A stretch of 64,000 nt of DNA from Candidatus Izemoplasmatales bacterium (GTDB lineage: Bacteria; Bacillota_I; Bacilli_A; Izemoplasmatales; Hujiaoplasmataceae). Location of the stretch: assembly GCA_041649275.1 (NCBI GenBank), contig JBAZNL010000001.1, forward strand, positions 522,874 through 586,873, given 5' to 3'. Below the pieces are notes generated by a model, which ran no database searches, was not told the origin of the DNA, and saw only the letters and a list, made by a program, of their open reading frames with translations. Numbering within the stretch: the first letter of the stretch is position 1; the number at the start of each line of letters is the position of its first letter. Position numbers and translations under genes: made by a program. Shown piece by piece: positions 10,522 to 18,518 of the stretch.

Positions 10522-12156
10522 TCACTTGAAACTCGACTTCAACTCGACGATGCGGTTGAAGACGAGCGCTCCCGGCTTCGAGTCGTAGTCGACGGAGAAA
10601 TATCCCATGCGGACGAACTGGAACTTGGTCTCGACCGCCACGTCCTTCAGGTTGGCTTCGACGTAGCCTTTCGCCTCGTTCCACGAATGCGGGTTCAGAC
10701 GGTCGAAGAGCGGCCGGTCGGAATCGGAGTCGACCATCAGCGGTTCGAGCAGGTTGAACGTCGCCTTAAGCGCCGTCGCGGCGTCGACCCAGTGGATGTT
10801 GCCGTTGGGCTTGCGGGCGTTGAAGCCGGATCCGGAGCGGGTCTCCGGATCGTAGGTGCAGCGCACCTCGACGATCTCGCCCGCGTCGTTCTTCACGACG
10901 CCGACGCATTTCACGAAATAGGCCTGCATGAGCCGGACCTCGAGACCGACCGACAGGCGCTTCCAGCCCTTGTCGGGAACGTTCTCCGAAAAGTCCTCCC
11001 GTTCGATCCAGACGTGCTTCGAGAACGAGACGGTGCGGGATCCGAGGTCGGGGTTGTCGCCGTTGTTCGGGATCTCGAAGGTCTCTGTCATCCCGTCGGG
11101 GTAGTTCTCGATCGTCAGCTTGAGCGGATTCAGGACCGCATGGGTGCGCAGCGCCTTCGCCTTGAGGTCGTCGCGCAGGCAGTTCTCGAGCATCTCCGAG
11201 GAGACCGTCGAGTTGATCCGGGAGAGCCCGGTGCCGAGCACGAAGTTGCGGATCGCTTTCGGAGTATACCCGCGGCGGCGCAGGCCGACCAGCGTCGGCA
11301 TGCGCGGGTCGTCGTAACCCCGCACGACCTTCGCCTCGACGAGTTGCTTGAGGTATCTTTTCGACATGATCGTGTTGGTGATGTTGAGACGGCCGAACTC
11401 GTACTGGTGCGGGACGTGCTCCATCTCCGCCTTCTCGACGAACCAGTCGTAGAGCGGCCGGTGGTCGACGTATTCGAGCGAACAGAGCGAATGGGACACC
11501 CCTTCGATCGCGTCCTGGAGCGGATGGGCGAAGTCGTACATCGGATAGATGCACCACTTGTCGCCGGTGTTGTGGTGGGTGACGTGGAGGATCCGGTACA
11601 TCACCGGGTCGCGCATGTTGATGTTGGGGGAAGCCATGTCGATCTTGGCGCGGAGCGTCTTCTCGCCGTCCGCATATTTGCCGGCGCGCATTTCCTCGAA
11701 CAGCCGCAGGTTCTCCTCGATCGAACGGTCGCGGTTGGGGGAAGGACGACCCGGCTCCGTCAGGGTGCCGCGATGAGCGGAGACCTCGTCGGCCGACAGG
11801 TCGCAGACGTAGGCGAGGCCCTTCTTGATCATCCGTACCGCGCGGCGGTAGGTCTCTTCGAAATAGTCCGAACCGAAGAAGACGGCGGCCGGCTCGTAGC
11901 CGAGCCACTCGATGTCGCCCTTGATGGCTTCGACGAACATCGCGTCCTCCTTGACCGGATTGGTGTCGTCGAACCGGAGGTTGGTCTTCCCGCCGAACAT
12001 TTTCGCGAGCTCGAAGTTGGTGATGATGGCGCGGGCGTGACCGATATGAAGGTAGGCGTTCGGCTCCGGCGGGAAGCGCGTCAGGATCTCCTTGACGCGA
12101 CCGGACGCGAGGTCTTCCTCGATGATCGACTTGACGAAATTGGATGACATATCCAT
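10522..12156 (-). CDS. glnS: Glutaminyl-tRNA synthetase
   Basis: GlnRS charges tRNA-Gln directly with glutamine. The class I signatures are clear: PPEPNAYLHIGHA (HIGH motif) near residue 35 and IMSKRYLK (KMSKS-type loop) near 270, with a C-terminal anticodon-binding beta-barrel. Its 544 residues match bacterial GlnRS. I chose the ATG at 12156 because AAGGTGA lies 6 nt upstream; a GTG three codons earlier would overlap that site. It follows tsaD, but a good promoter overlaps the tsaD stop, so it can be expressed separately. Most Bacillota make Gln-tRNA through GatCAB instead, so GlnRS is notable; whether gatCAB is also present cannot be seen here. Confidence 0.97.
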   Translation of the reverse strand: MDMSSNFVKSIIEEDLASGRVKEILTRFPPEPNAYLHIGHARAIITNFELAKMFGGKTNLRFDDTNPVKEDAMFVEAIKGDIEWLGYEPAAVFFGSDYFEETYRRAVRMIKKGLAYVCDLSADEVSAHRGTLTEPGRPSPNRDRSIEENLRLFEEMRAGKYADGEKTLRAKIDMASPNINMRDPVMYRILHVTHHNTGDKWCIYPMYDFAHPLQDAIEGVSHSLCSLEYVDHRPLYDWFVEKAEMEHVPHQYEFGRLNITNTIMSKRYLKQLVEAKVVRGYDDPRMPTLVGLRRRGYTPKAIRNFVLGTGLSRINSTVSSEMLENCLRDDLKAKALRTHAVLNPLKLTIENYPDGMTETFEIPNNGDNPDLGSRTVSFSKHVWIEREDFSENVPDKGWKRLSVGLEVRLMQAYFVKCVGVVKNDAGEIVEVRCTYDPETRSGSGFNARKPNGNIHWVDAATALKATFNLLEPLMVDSDSDRPLFDRLNPHSWNEAKGYVEANLKDVAVETKFQFVRMGYFSVDYDSKPGALVFNRIVELKSSFK

Positions 12157-12189
12157 TGAAATCACCTTCGCTGACTGGAATATGATTCT

Positions 12190-12217
12190 ATTTTACTTGA
12201 TAATCACTTTAATGCAA
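12190..12217 (-). promoter_or_regulatory. Promoter of glnS
   Basis: Minus-strand -35 TTGCAT, 16-bp spacer, -10 TAAAAT, 34 nt before the glnS ATG. The -35 lies just outside the tsaD stop and the -10 beyond it, giving glnS its own start within the operon. Confidence 0.55.
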
Positions 12218-13199
12218 GGCGGGAATCGCCGTTCAGATACAAATCGTCCGTGGCGCCGTATTTCCGGAACTTGAAATAGCCGGCGGCGGCGATCATCGCG
12301 GCGTTGTCCGTGCAGTACTTCATCGCCGGGAAATATACCGGGACGTCGGTGATCGTCGCGGCCATCTTCGCACGCAGGCCGCGGTTGGCGGCGACGCCGC
12401 CGGCGACGATGACCTGCTTCACGCCGTATTCCTTCGCGGCGCGTTTCGTCTTCTGGCAGAGGACGTCGGTGACGGCGTCCTGGAAACTCCGACAGAAATC
12501 CTCCTTGACGATCGCTTCCCCGCGCTGGACCATGTTGTGGTGGGTGTTGATCACGTGGCTCTTCAGCCCCGAGAAACTGAAGTCGTAGCCGGGGACGTCC
12601 ATCATCGGCCGCGGGAATCCAAAAACGTCCTTCCCGAGGGCGGCGAGCCGGTCGACGACGGGTCCGCCCGGATAGGGCAGATCAAGGACCCGTCCGACCT
12701 TGTCGTAGGCTTCGCCGACGGCGTCGTCCTGGGTTTCGCCGAGCTTGACGAAGTCGAAATGCCCGTTCATCAGATCGAGTTCGGTGTGCCCGCCCGAGAC
12801 GACGAGGGCGAGGCAGGGGAACTCGAGCGGACGCTCGAGGTTGTTGGCGTAGATGTGGCCCGCGATGTGGTGGACGCCGACGAGCGGGATCCCGAAGTTC
12901 ATCGCGACCACCTTGGCGGCGTTCACGCCGACGAGCAGGGACCCGATCAGTCCGGGACCGTTCGTGACGGCGACGAGGTCGACGTCCTCGTAGCGGATGC
13001 CGGCCTGCCGGATCGCCTGGTCGAAGACCATAGAGACCCCCTTGACGTGTTCGCGGGACGCGATTTCGGGGACGACTCCCCCATATTCCTGATGGATGTC
13101 GATCTGGGACAGCACGACGTTCGAGAGGACCTCGCGACCGTCCTTGACGACGGCGACGGAAGTCTCGTCGCAACTGGATTCGACGCCGAGTACGTACAT
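12204..13199 (-). CDS. tsaD: tRNA t6A37 threonylcarbamoyltransferase TsaD
   Basis: TsaD transfers threonylcarbamoyl to A37 of ANN-decoding tRNAs, working with TsaB and TsaE. The 331-residue product begins MYVLGVESSCDETS, the family's typical start. It has the metal-binding VHHIAGH motif near residue 110, the VVSGGHTEL loop, and a C-terminal TDNAAMIA motif. GGAG lies 8 nt before the chosen ATG; an upstream in-frame extension of 36 residues has no support. It is 16 nt after rimI in the tsaE-tsaB-rimI-tsaD operon. Confidence 0.97.
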   Translation of the reverse strand: MYVLGVESSCDETSVAVVKDGREVLSNVVLSQIDIHQEYGGVVPEIASREHVKGVSMVFDQAIRQAGIRYEDVDLVAVTNGPGLIGSLLVGVNAAKVVAMNFGIPLVGVHHIAGHIYANNLERPLEFPCLALVVSGGHTELDLMNGHFDFVKLGETQDDAVGEAYDKVGRVLDLPYPGGPVVDRLAALGKDVFGFPRPMMDVPGYDFSFSGLKSHVINTHHNMVQRGEAIVKEDFCRSFQDAVTDVLCQKTKRAAKEYGVKQVIVAGGVAANRGLRAKMAATITDVPVYFPAMKYCTDNAAMIAAAGYFKFRKYGATDDLYLNGDSRLALK

Positions 13200-13215
13200 G
13201 GTTCTGGCTCCGTTT

Positions 13216-13665
13216 CTAACGAATGTTGAGCAGCATGAGATCGGCGTCTTCGCCGTTCTCGTAGTATTGTTTCCGTACGGCCACCTTGACGAAGCCGTAT
13301 TTCGCATAGTAGGCGATCGCGGCGGCGTTGGTGGGGCGCACCTCGAGCGTCAGGGTGTTGCATCCGCGACTCTTCAGGAAGGCGATCGCGAATTCCATGA
13401 GAAAGGCGCCGAGGCCGACGCGACGGTGTTCCGGGACGACGTAGATGTTGACGACCTGGGCGAGCGGCGGATCGACCCAGAGAGAGACATGTCCGTAGAA
13501 TTCGCACGTGTCCTCGTCTTCCATCACGAAGTAGTGGGCGAAGGGATTTTCCGAGAGTTCGGTCGCGATCGTCTGTTCACCGAGGGAATGGCCGAGGATG
13601 CGGCGGTCGGCCGCGACGATCGCGGGAATGTCGTCGGCCGACATGAAGCGGATCGCCGGCTTCAT
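13216..13665 (-). CDS. rimI: Ribosomal-protein-alanine N-acetyltransferase, GNAT family
   Basis: RimI acetylates the N-terminal alanine of ribosomal protein S18. The 149 residues form one GNAT domain with the acetyl-CoA loop VVPEHRRVGLGAFLM (Q/RxxGxG/A type) near residue 80 and the conserved RPTNAAAIAYYAKYGF motif near 110. The start overlaps the tsaB stop by 4 nt (ATGA). Placement between tsaB and tsaD is the standard Bacillota order and makes RimI the best name, although GNAT substrate cannot be read from sequence. Confidence 0.88.
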   Translation of the reverse strand: MKPAIRFMSADDIPAIVAADRRILGHSLGEQTIATELSENPFAHYFVMEDEDTCEFYGHVSLWVDPPLAQVVNIYVVPEHRRVGLGAFLMEFAIAFLKSRGCNTLTLEVRPTNAAAIAYYAKYGFVKVAVRKQYYENGEDADLMLLNIR

Positions 13666-14270
13666 GCGTCCGCCTTCTTGCGCTCCGCCTCCGTCACCTG
13701 CAGGTAGTTGGGGACGAGCGCGTGGATGTCCTCGATCGTCTTTGCCAGAGTCGAGTTCAGGATGCGGACGGGATCGGGGGTGCCGGCGAGGCGCAGTTCG
13801 TACGGTTCGCCGATCCTTCCCCGGAAGATTTCGACGTTTTCGAGCGTGTCGGGCGTCAGTTCCTCCATCGTGTTCTGGTCGATCCGATACAGTCCCATGA
13901 ACGCGTTGCCGCGCCGGGCGTCGACGAACGGCAGGACGACGCCTTCCGGAGCGCCGGATGCGAGGAGCGCGAGCGAAGAGACGGAGCGGACCGGGGTCCC
14001 GTTCAGGTAGCCGATCATCTTCGCGATCGAGACGCCGATGCGGACGCCGGTGTAGGATCCCGGACCGATGCCGACGACGATCTGATCGAGGTCGCGGAGC
14101 CCGATGCCGAGCCGCTTGAGCATCGCTTCTAGAAGCGGCAGGATCGTCACGGAGTGGTCGTTGTCGCCCACCTGATAGACGGAATCGGCGACGACCCCGT
14201 CGATCACGACGGCCAGGTAGACATGCCTAGTCGCGGTATCGAGAAACAACGTCTTCGACGATGGGTTCAT
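13662..14270 (-). CDS. tsaB: tRNA t6A biosynthesis protein TsaB
   Basis: TsaB is an ASKHA-fold partner of TsaD. The 202-residue protein starts MNPSSKTLFLDTATR, with the DTATR motif that marks this family. It also has DLDQIVVGIGPGSYTGVRIG near residue 65, the conserved GPGSxTGxRIG signature. Its start lies 44 nt inside tsaE, an unusually long overlap, and its end overlaps rimI by 4 nt, so translation of the three genes is tightly linked. Confidence 0.95.
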   Translation of the reverse strand: MNPSSKTLFLDTATRHVYLAVVIDGVVADSVYQVGDNDHSVTILPLLEAMLKRLGIGLRDLDQIVVGIGPGSYTGVRIGVSIAKMIGYLNGTPVRSVSSLALLASGAPEGVVLPFVDARRGNAFMGLYRIDQNTMEELTPDTLENVEIFRGRIGEPYELRLAGTPDPVRILNSTLAKTIEDIHALVPNYLQVTEAERKKADA

Positions 14271-14688
14271 AAGCGCCCTCCCCTTCGATCCGGATCTCGC
14301 GGGTGTTTTCGCCCGTCGCCCGGATGTCGATCGTGATCAGTTCTTGCGGCAGCATCGCCTTGACGTAGGGGTACCATTCGATCACCGCGACGCCGTCTCC
14401 TCCGATGAACTCCTCGAGACTCCAGTCGTAGCCGATCGTCTCGAGACGGTACACGTCCATGTGGTACAGCGGCAGTCCGCCCTTGTAGATCTTGAGGATC
14501 GTGAACGTCGGCGAGTTGACGACGTCTTTGATCCCCATGGCCTGCGCCAGGTATTTCGTGAAGGTGGTTTTCCCGCTGCCGAGATCGCCCGCGAGTCCGA
14601 TTACGAAACCGGGTTTCGCATGCGCCGCGACGGCGGCGGCGAAGCGTTTCATATCCGCCAGATCGGCGATGTGGATGATTTTTTCCAT
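14227..14688 (-). CDS. tsaE: tRNA t6A biosynthesis ATPase TsaE
   Basis: TsaE is the small P-loop ATPase that drives turnover of the TsaBD complex. The 153 residues contain Walker A GDLGSGKTT (residues 34-42), the NSPTF switch and the HMDVYRL motif, all typical. The ATG at 14688 has AAGGA 8 nt upstream and an extended -10 promoter close by; a longer open frame upstream crosses that promoter and is rejected. It is the first gene of the operon; its last 44 nt are shared with tsaB. Confidence 0.95.
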   Translation of the reverse strand: MEKIIHIADLADMKRFAAAVAAHAKPGFVIGLAGDLGSGKTTFTKYLAQAMGIKDVVNSPTFTILKIYKGGLPLYHMDVYRLETIGYDWSLEEFIGGDGVAVIEWYPYVKAMLPQELITIDIRATGENTREIRIEGEGAYEPIVEDVVSRYRD

Positions 14689-14719
14689 GACTGATTCCTT
14701 TGTGTTTTCTCTACCGAAC

Positions 14720-14728
14720 ATTATACCA
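14720..14728 (-). promoter_or_regulatory. Extended -10 promoter of tsaE operon
   Basis: TGGTATAAT on the minus strand, 32 nt before the tsaE ATG; no clear -35 box. Confidence 0.6.
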
Positions 14729-14834
14729 CGAAACGTCGGTTTCGACCCCGCGATCCTTCCGTTCGCTGCAGGTCGGATGAAGGCGCGGGTTTGTGTGGCG
14801 AATCTGTAGAAAACGTCCGTTGATATGCGATTTA

Positions 14835-14843
14835 TGATATAAT
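14835..14843 (+). promoter_or_regulatory. Extended -10 promoter of the lipid kinase gene
   Basis: TGATATAAT, 49 nt upstream of the ATG at 14893. The sequence at the -35 position is poor. It is divergent from the tsaE promoter. Confidence 0.6.
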
Positions 14844-14892
14844 AGAGTCTCGTAATGCGCTTGACCCATCGCGAACCAAGGAAGGTGCCCCG

Positions 14893-15771
14893 ATGTATCT
14901 GATCATCCACAATCCCCTGTCCTTCAACCGCAAGTCCAAGTGGACGACCTCCAAGATCGTCAAGTTCTTCCAGAAGAAGGGCATCCCCTTCATCCTCCGG
15001 TCCACCTTCAAGATCGACGACCTGCTCGGGTTCCTGAAAGCCAATCCGGCGGTCACCGACATCGTCTACTGCGGCGGTGACGGTACGATCAACTACATGA
15101 TCAACCACGTCGACGTGGGCGCCGTCAAGGCGAACATCCACTTCGCCCAGAGCGGTTCTGGCAACGACACCCTCCGCACCCTCAAGCCGATGAAGCGGGC
15201 CGACGTCCGTCTCGGTCGCGCCGTGACCGAAGCCGGCACTGTCGACTTCATCAACGGCTGCGGGATCGGCGTCGACGCCGCCGTCTGCCATTACGTCAAC
15301 GCCGACAAGCACAAGAACAAACTCTCCTACTTCATCAATGCCTTCAAGGGCTTCTCCGGTTTCAAGCCGATGAAGACGACCGTCGAGGTCGACGGCGTCA
15401 AGCACGAGTTCGAGAAGACCTTCTTCGTCGCCGTCCAGAACGGCCGCTATTTCGGCGGCGGGATGAAGGCGACGCCGGATGCGGATCCGGAAGCCGAGAC
15501 CTTCCAGATCCTAATCGCCCACAGCATCTCGCGCGCACTGATCTCGTTCCTCTTCATGACGATCTATTCGGGACTCCACCTGAAGTTCAAGAAGTACGTG
15601 ACCCTGCTCGTCGGCCGGAAGATCCGGATCGCGACCGACTCGCCGCAGTATTTCCAGAACGACGGCGAGGTCCTCGAGCACGTCTCGACCGTCGAGATCG
15701 CCAAATCCAAGACGCGGACGTTCATCGCCTTCGACAAGGCCGTCATCGCCGCCGCGAACCTCAAGAAATGA
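14893..15771 (+). CDS. Diacylglycerol kinase family lipid kinase
   Basis: This family phosphorylates diacylglycerol or related lipids at the cytoplasmic membrane face. The 292-residue product has the catalytic-domain start MYLIIHNPLSF, the nucleotide loop YCGGDGTIN (GGDGT) near residue 60, and the second conserved loop QSGSGND near residue 92. AAGGAAGG precedes the ATG. It stands alone, with its own promoter and a strong terminator. A second paralogue at 45924-46847 is closer to DgkB, so the substrate of this one is left open. Confidence 0.85.
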   Translation: MYLIIHNPLSFNRKSKWTTSKIVKFFQKKGIPFILRSTFKIDDLLGFLKANPAVTDIVYCGGDGTINYMINHVDVGAVKANIHFAQSGSGNDTLRTLKPMKRADVRLGRAVTEAGTVDFINGCGIGVDAAVCHYVNADKHKNKLSYFINAFKGFSGFKPMKTTVEVDGVKHEFEKTFFVAVQNGRYFGGGMKATPDADPEAETFQILIAHSISRALISFLFMTIYSGLHLKFKKYVTLLVGRKIRIATDSPQYFQNDGEVLEHVSTVEIAKSKTRTFIAFDKAVIAAANLKK

Positions 15772-15779
15772 CGTCCATG

Positions 15780-15803
15780 CCCGCCGCTTTCGGCGGGTTT
15801 TTT
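15780..15803 (+). terminator. Terminator of the lipid kinase gene
   Basis: CCCGCCG, CTTT loop, CGGCGGG, then TTTTTT; a textbook intrinsic terminator 9 nt after the stop. Confidence 0.9.
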
Positions 15804-15814
15804 CTACTTTCGAC

Positions 15815-15843
15815 TTGAGAAACCGACGGATTCGTCGTATCAT
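15815..15843 (+). promoter_or_regulatory. Upstream promoter P1 of the B12-ABC operon, with dyad in the spacer
   Basis: TTGAGA, 17-bp spacer, TATCAT. The spacer contains CGACG-GATT-CGTCG (15824-15837), an inverted repeat in the position of a repressor or activator site. The leader to the first ATG would be about 115 nt. Confidence 0.5.
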
Positions 15844-15886
15844 CGAAGCGGATTCCGACATCCCGATGCGTCGCTGTGCATCTCGC

Positions 15887-15915
15887 TTGGCGCGACGGGC
15901 CGTTCAGGGTATAAT
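15887..15915 (+). promoter_or_regulatory. Downstream promoter P2 of the B12-ABC operon
   Basis: TTGGCG, exactly 17 bp, TATAAT, 47 nt before the ATG at 15963. It is one of the few promoters in the window with both boxes well matched. Confidence 0.65.
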
Positions 15916-15962
15916 TTCATAGAATGATTCGCATATTTAGTGATGAAAAGGAGTGATCCATC

Positions 15963-16607
15963 ATGAAATCCATCTACGACCGCTTCGCCGAATTTCTGAA
16001 GAACGAGGACAAGGCCGGCGCCGTCCGGTACGCGCTCGAACTGCTCGAAAGCGGCTCGATCGCGGTCTCCGACCTGTACGAGATGATCCTCGGACCGGTC
16101 CTGAACCAATTCCATTGCCCCGAGAACGACGAGTCCTGCATCTGGCGGGAGCACGTCCGCACGTCGATCGTGCGCGCGATCGTCGAAATCGCCTATCCGT
16201 ACGTGCTGAAGGCGAAGGAAGCGCCCGGATTCGTCTCCGTCGGGAAGAAGGCGCTCGTCGTCTGCCCGCCCGAGGAATACCACGAGATCGGCGCCCGGAT
16301 GGCCGCCGACTTCTTCGAACTGGCCGGTTTCGAGGTCAAGTTCGTCGGTGCGAACACCCCCGTCCGCGACATCCTCGCCGCCGTCCGCTTCTTTACGCCC
16401 GACGTCGTCGCCCTCGGCGTCACGAACTACTACAACCTCGTCAAGACCTATGAACTCGTCGAACGGATCCGGGCGGAGCGTCCGGACGTCCGGATCGCGC
16501 TCGGCGGAAACGCCTTCCGCGATCCCTCGCACGTGAAGTGCGTCGGCTGCGGCGACGCCGTCCAGTCCTTCCGGGATATCGTCGCGCTCGGGGAGAAACT
16601 CCGATGA
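15963..16607 (+). CDS. Cobalamin-binding protein without a DNA-binding domain
   Basis: The 214 residues form two parts. Residues 1-85 resemble the helical B12-binding cap (LLESG near 28, a conserved EH at 63-64). Residues 95-214 are a B12-binding Rossmann domain with EYHEIG at 105-110, where H107 matches the lower-ligand histidine of the DxHxxG motif (D replaced by E), and ALGGNAF near 190 matches the GG loop. Such two-part proteins occur as corrinoid carriers and as the sensor half of CarH-type photoreceptors, but there is no MerR head here and the cap tryptophan is not at the CarH spacing. AAGGAG lies 9 nt before the ATG. Its stop overlaps the next start (ATGA), coupling it to an ABC transporter. 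I infer a B12-responsive accessory role; the function is not established. Confidence 0.85.
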   Translation: MKSIYDRFAEFLKNEDKAGAVRYALELLESGSIAVSDLYEMILGPVLNQFHCPENDESCIWREHVRTSIVRAIVEIAYPYVLKAKEAPGFVSVGKKALVVCPPEEYHEIGARMAADFFELAGFEVKFVGANTPVRDILAAVRFFTPDVVALGVTNYYNLVKTYELVERIRAERPDVRIALGGNAFRDPSHVKCVGCGDAVQSFRDIVALGEKLR

Positions 16608-17770
16608 GGCTGGCCTTCAAGATCGCGCTTCGCTTCCTCAGGTCGAGCCTCGGCCAGACGATCGGAATCGTCCTCGGCATCGGCGTCGGCGTCTCCGTCC
16701 AGGTCTTCATCGGATCGCTCATCACCGGTCTACAGGCCTCCCTCCTCGACAAGACGATCGGCAGTTCCTCGCAGATCACCGTGCAGAAGACGGAAGCCGA
16801 GGAGTATATCGCCGACTACGCCGACTATGTCTCCTTCATCGGCGGACTCGAGAACGTCGAGGCGGTCGCCACGACGCTCGACGCGAACTCGGTACTCTTC
16901 ACGGAGAACCGTCCGGTGATCCTGCGGGGCACCGATCTGTCAAAATCGGATGCGATCTATCGTCTCTCCGAGAAACTCGTGCAAGGACGCCTCCCCGAAG
17001 CCGACTTCGAGGTCATCGTCGGCGAGAGCCTCCTCGTCGAATTCGGCTACGAGCTGGGCGACGTCCTCGACATCTACAACCCGCCGACCGGCAGCGGCGC
17101 GGACGAACACACCTTCGTCACGATCGTCGGCACCTTCGACTTCAAGGTCCAGCAGACCAACGACACCCTGATCGTCACCACGCTTCCGACCGTCCGCGAC
17201 GTCCTGAACGTCGGCGACGTCGTCTCGACGATCATCATGCGGCTGGACCAGGAGTTCGATTCGGACCTCGACGCGGCGACGATCGCCGCCTACGTCGACG
17301 ATCCCTCGATCGAGGTCGTCGACTGGAAGAGCCAGAACGAATCGCTGCTCTCCGGCCTCTCCGGCCAGACGGCATCGTCGCTCATGATCCAGGTCTTCGT
17401 CACCCTTTCCGTCGTCCTCGCGATCGCGAGCGTCCTCGCGATCACCGTCCTCCAGAAGTCCAAGCAGGTCGGCATCCTCAAGGCGATGGGCATCAAGGAC
17501 CGCGACGCCAGCTTCATCTTCCTTTCGGAAGGCATGATCCTCGGCGTCTTCGGTGCGATCGTCGGACTGCTCCTCGGCCTCGGCCTGCTCTTTTCCTTCA
17601 CCACCTTCGCCCTCAATCCGGACGGCACGCCGGTCGTGCCGATCCTGATTGATCCCGGCTTCATGGCGCTTTCGGCGCTGATCGCATTCACATCCTCCTC
17701 GCTCGCCTCGCTGATCCCGGCGGGCAAGTCGAAGAAGATCTCCATCATCGAGGTGATCAAGAATGGCTGA
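16604..17770 (+). CDS. ABC transporter permease, FtsX/MacB/LolC family
   Basis: The 388-residue protein starts MRLAFKIALRFLRSS, with one N-terminal membrane helix (about 18-38), an extracytoplasmic domain of roughly 220 residues, and three C-terminal helices (about 265-285, 315-340, 355-375). This is the FtsX/MacB_PCD layout of Type VII exporters, which act on substrates at the outer membrane face rather than importing them. I chose the ATG at 16604, which overlaps the B12-protein stop; a 22-codon extension upstream lies in another gene. It overlaps the ATPase gene by 8 nt. Substrate unknown. Confidence 0.88.
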   Translation: MRLAFKIALRFLRSSLGQTIGIVLGIGVGVSVQVFIGSLITGLQASLLDKTIGSSSQITVQKTEAEEYIADYADYVSFIGGLENVEAVATTLDANSVLFTENRPVILRGTDLSKSDAIYRLSEKLVQGRLPEADFEVIVGESLLVEFGYELGDVLDIYNPPTGSGADEHTFVTIVGTFDFKVQQTNDTLIVTTLPTVRDVLNVGDVVSTIIMRLDQEFDSDLDAATIAAYVDDPSIEVVDWKSQNESLLSGLSGQTASSLMIQVFVTLSVVLAIASVLAITVLQKSKQVGILKAMGIKDRDASFIFLSEGMILGVFGAIVGLLLGLGLLFSFTTFALNPDGTPVVPILIDPGFMALSALIAFTSSSLASLIPAGKSKKISIIEVIKNG

Positions 17771-18452
17771 CAACGTCATCGAACTGCGCCACGTCGAGAA
17801 GATCTACGGATCGGCGGTCAAGACGCAGGTGCTCTTCGACATCAACCTCGCCTTCGAGAAGGAATCCTTCAACTCGATCATCGGCCAGTCGGGATCGGGC
17901 AAGTCGACGCTCCTCAACATCATCGGCACGCTTGACAAGCCGACGAGCGGCGACGTCCTCGTGAACGGCGTAAAGACGACCGACCTCTCGAAGGACGAGC
18001 TCGCCTCCCTCCGGAACAAGACGATCGGCTTCATCTTCCAGTTCCACTACCTGCTTCCCGAGTTCACCGCCTACGAGAACGTCCTGATGCCGGTCAGGAT
18101 CGCCGGCACGCCGATCACCGATGAGATCCGGGCGCGCGCCGACGAACTGATGGCGCTCGTCGGGCTGACGAAGGTGAAGGACAACCTCGCCGTGAACATG
18201 TCCGGCGGCCAGCAGCAGCGCACCGCGATCGCCCGCGCGCTGATGAACCGTCCCGAGATCATCCTCGCCGACGAACCGACCGGCAACCTCGACTCGGACA
18301 CCACCGAGCAGGTCTATGACCTTCTGCGCGAGATCAACCGCAAATACAAGACCACGTTCGTGATCATCACCCACGACCGCCGGATCGCCGAGAAGGCCGA
18401 CCGGATCGTCGAGGTGAAGGACGGGAAGATCCGTCTCGACATTCGCAAGTAG
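17763..18452 (+). CDS. ABC transporter ATP-binding protein, LolD/MacB type
   Basis: The 229-residue ATPase has Walker A GQSGSGKST near residue 40, Q-loop FQFHYLLPEFTAYENVL, signature NMSGGQQQR near 143, Walker B IILADEPTGNLD, and H-loop ITHD. The LLPEFTAYENV stretch is typical of the LolD/MacB/FtsE subgroup that pairs with FtsX-type permeases, consistent with the preceding gene. It is the last gene of the B12 operon and ends before a bidirectional terminator. Confidence 0.92.
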   Translation: MADNVIELRHVEKIYGSAVKTQVLFDINLAFEKESFNSIIGQSGSGKSTLLNIIGTLDKPTSGDVLVNGVKTTDLSKDELASLRNKTIGFIFQFHYLLPEFTAYENVLMPVRIAGTPITDEIRARADELMALVGLTKVKDNLAVNMSGGQQQRTAIARALMNRPEIILADEPTGNLDSDTTEQVYDLLREINRKYKTTFVIITHDRRIAEKADRIVEVKDGKIRLDIRK

Positions 18453-18471
18453 CTTCGCCGATCGAAAAAAG

Positions 18472-18518
18472 AGCGTCCCCGCCGATCCATCCAGGATCCG
18501 TGCGGGGACGCTTTGGTT
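18472..18518. terminator. Bidirectional terminator between the ABC operon and pgi
   Basis: AGCGTCCCCGC and GCGGGGACGCT arms, flanked by AAAAAA on the left and TTTGGTTTT on the right, so it can end both converging transcripts. Confidence 0.85.

Noticed and set aside
10519..10684. N-terminal extension of the 72-residue membrane protein to 127 residues
   Set aside because: It overlaps the conserved end of glnS in another frame and its translation is Arg-rich and motif-free.
15840..15962. Cobalamin riboswitch before the B12-binding protein
   Set aside because: No B12-box-like core is visible, and P2 leaves a leader of only about 40 nt.
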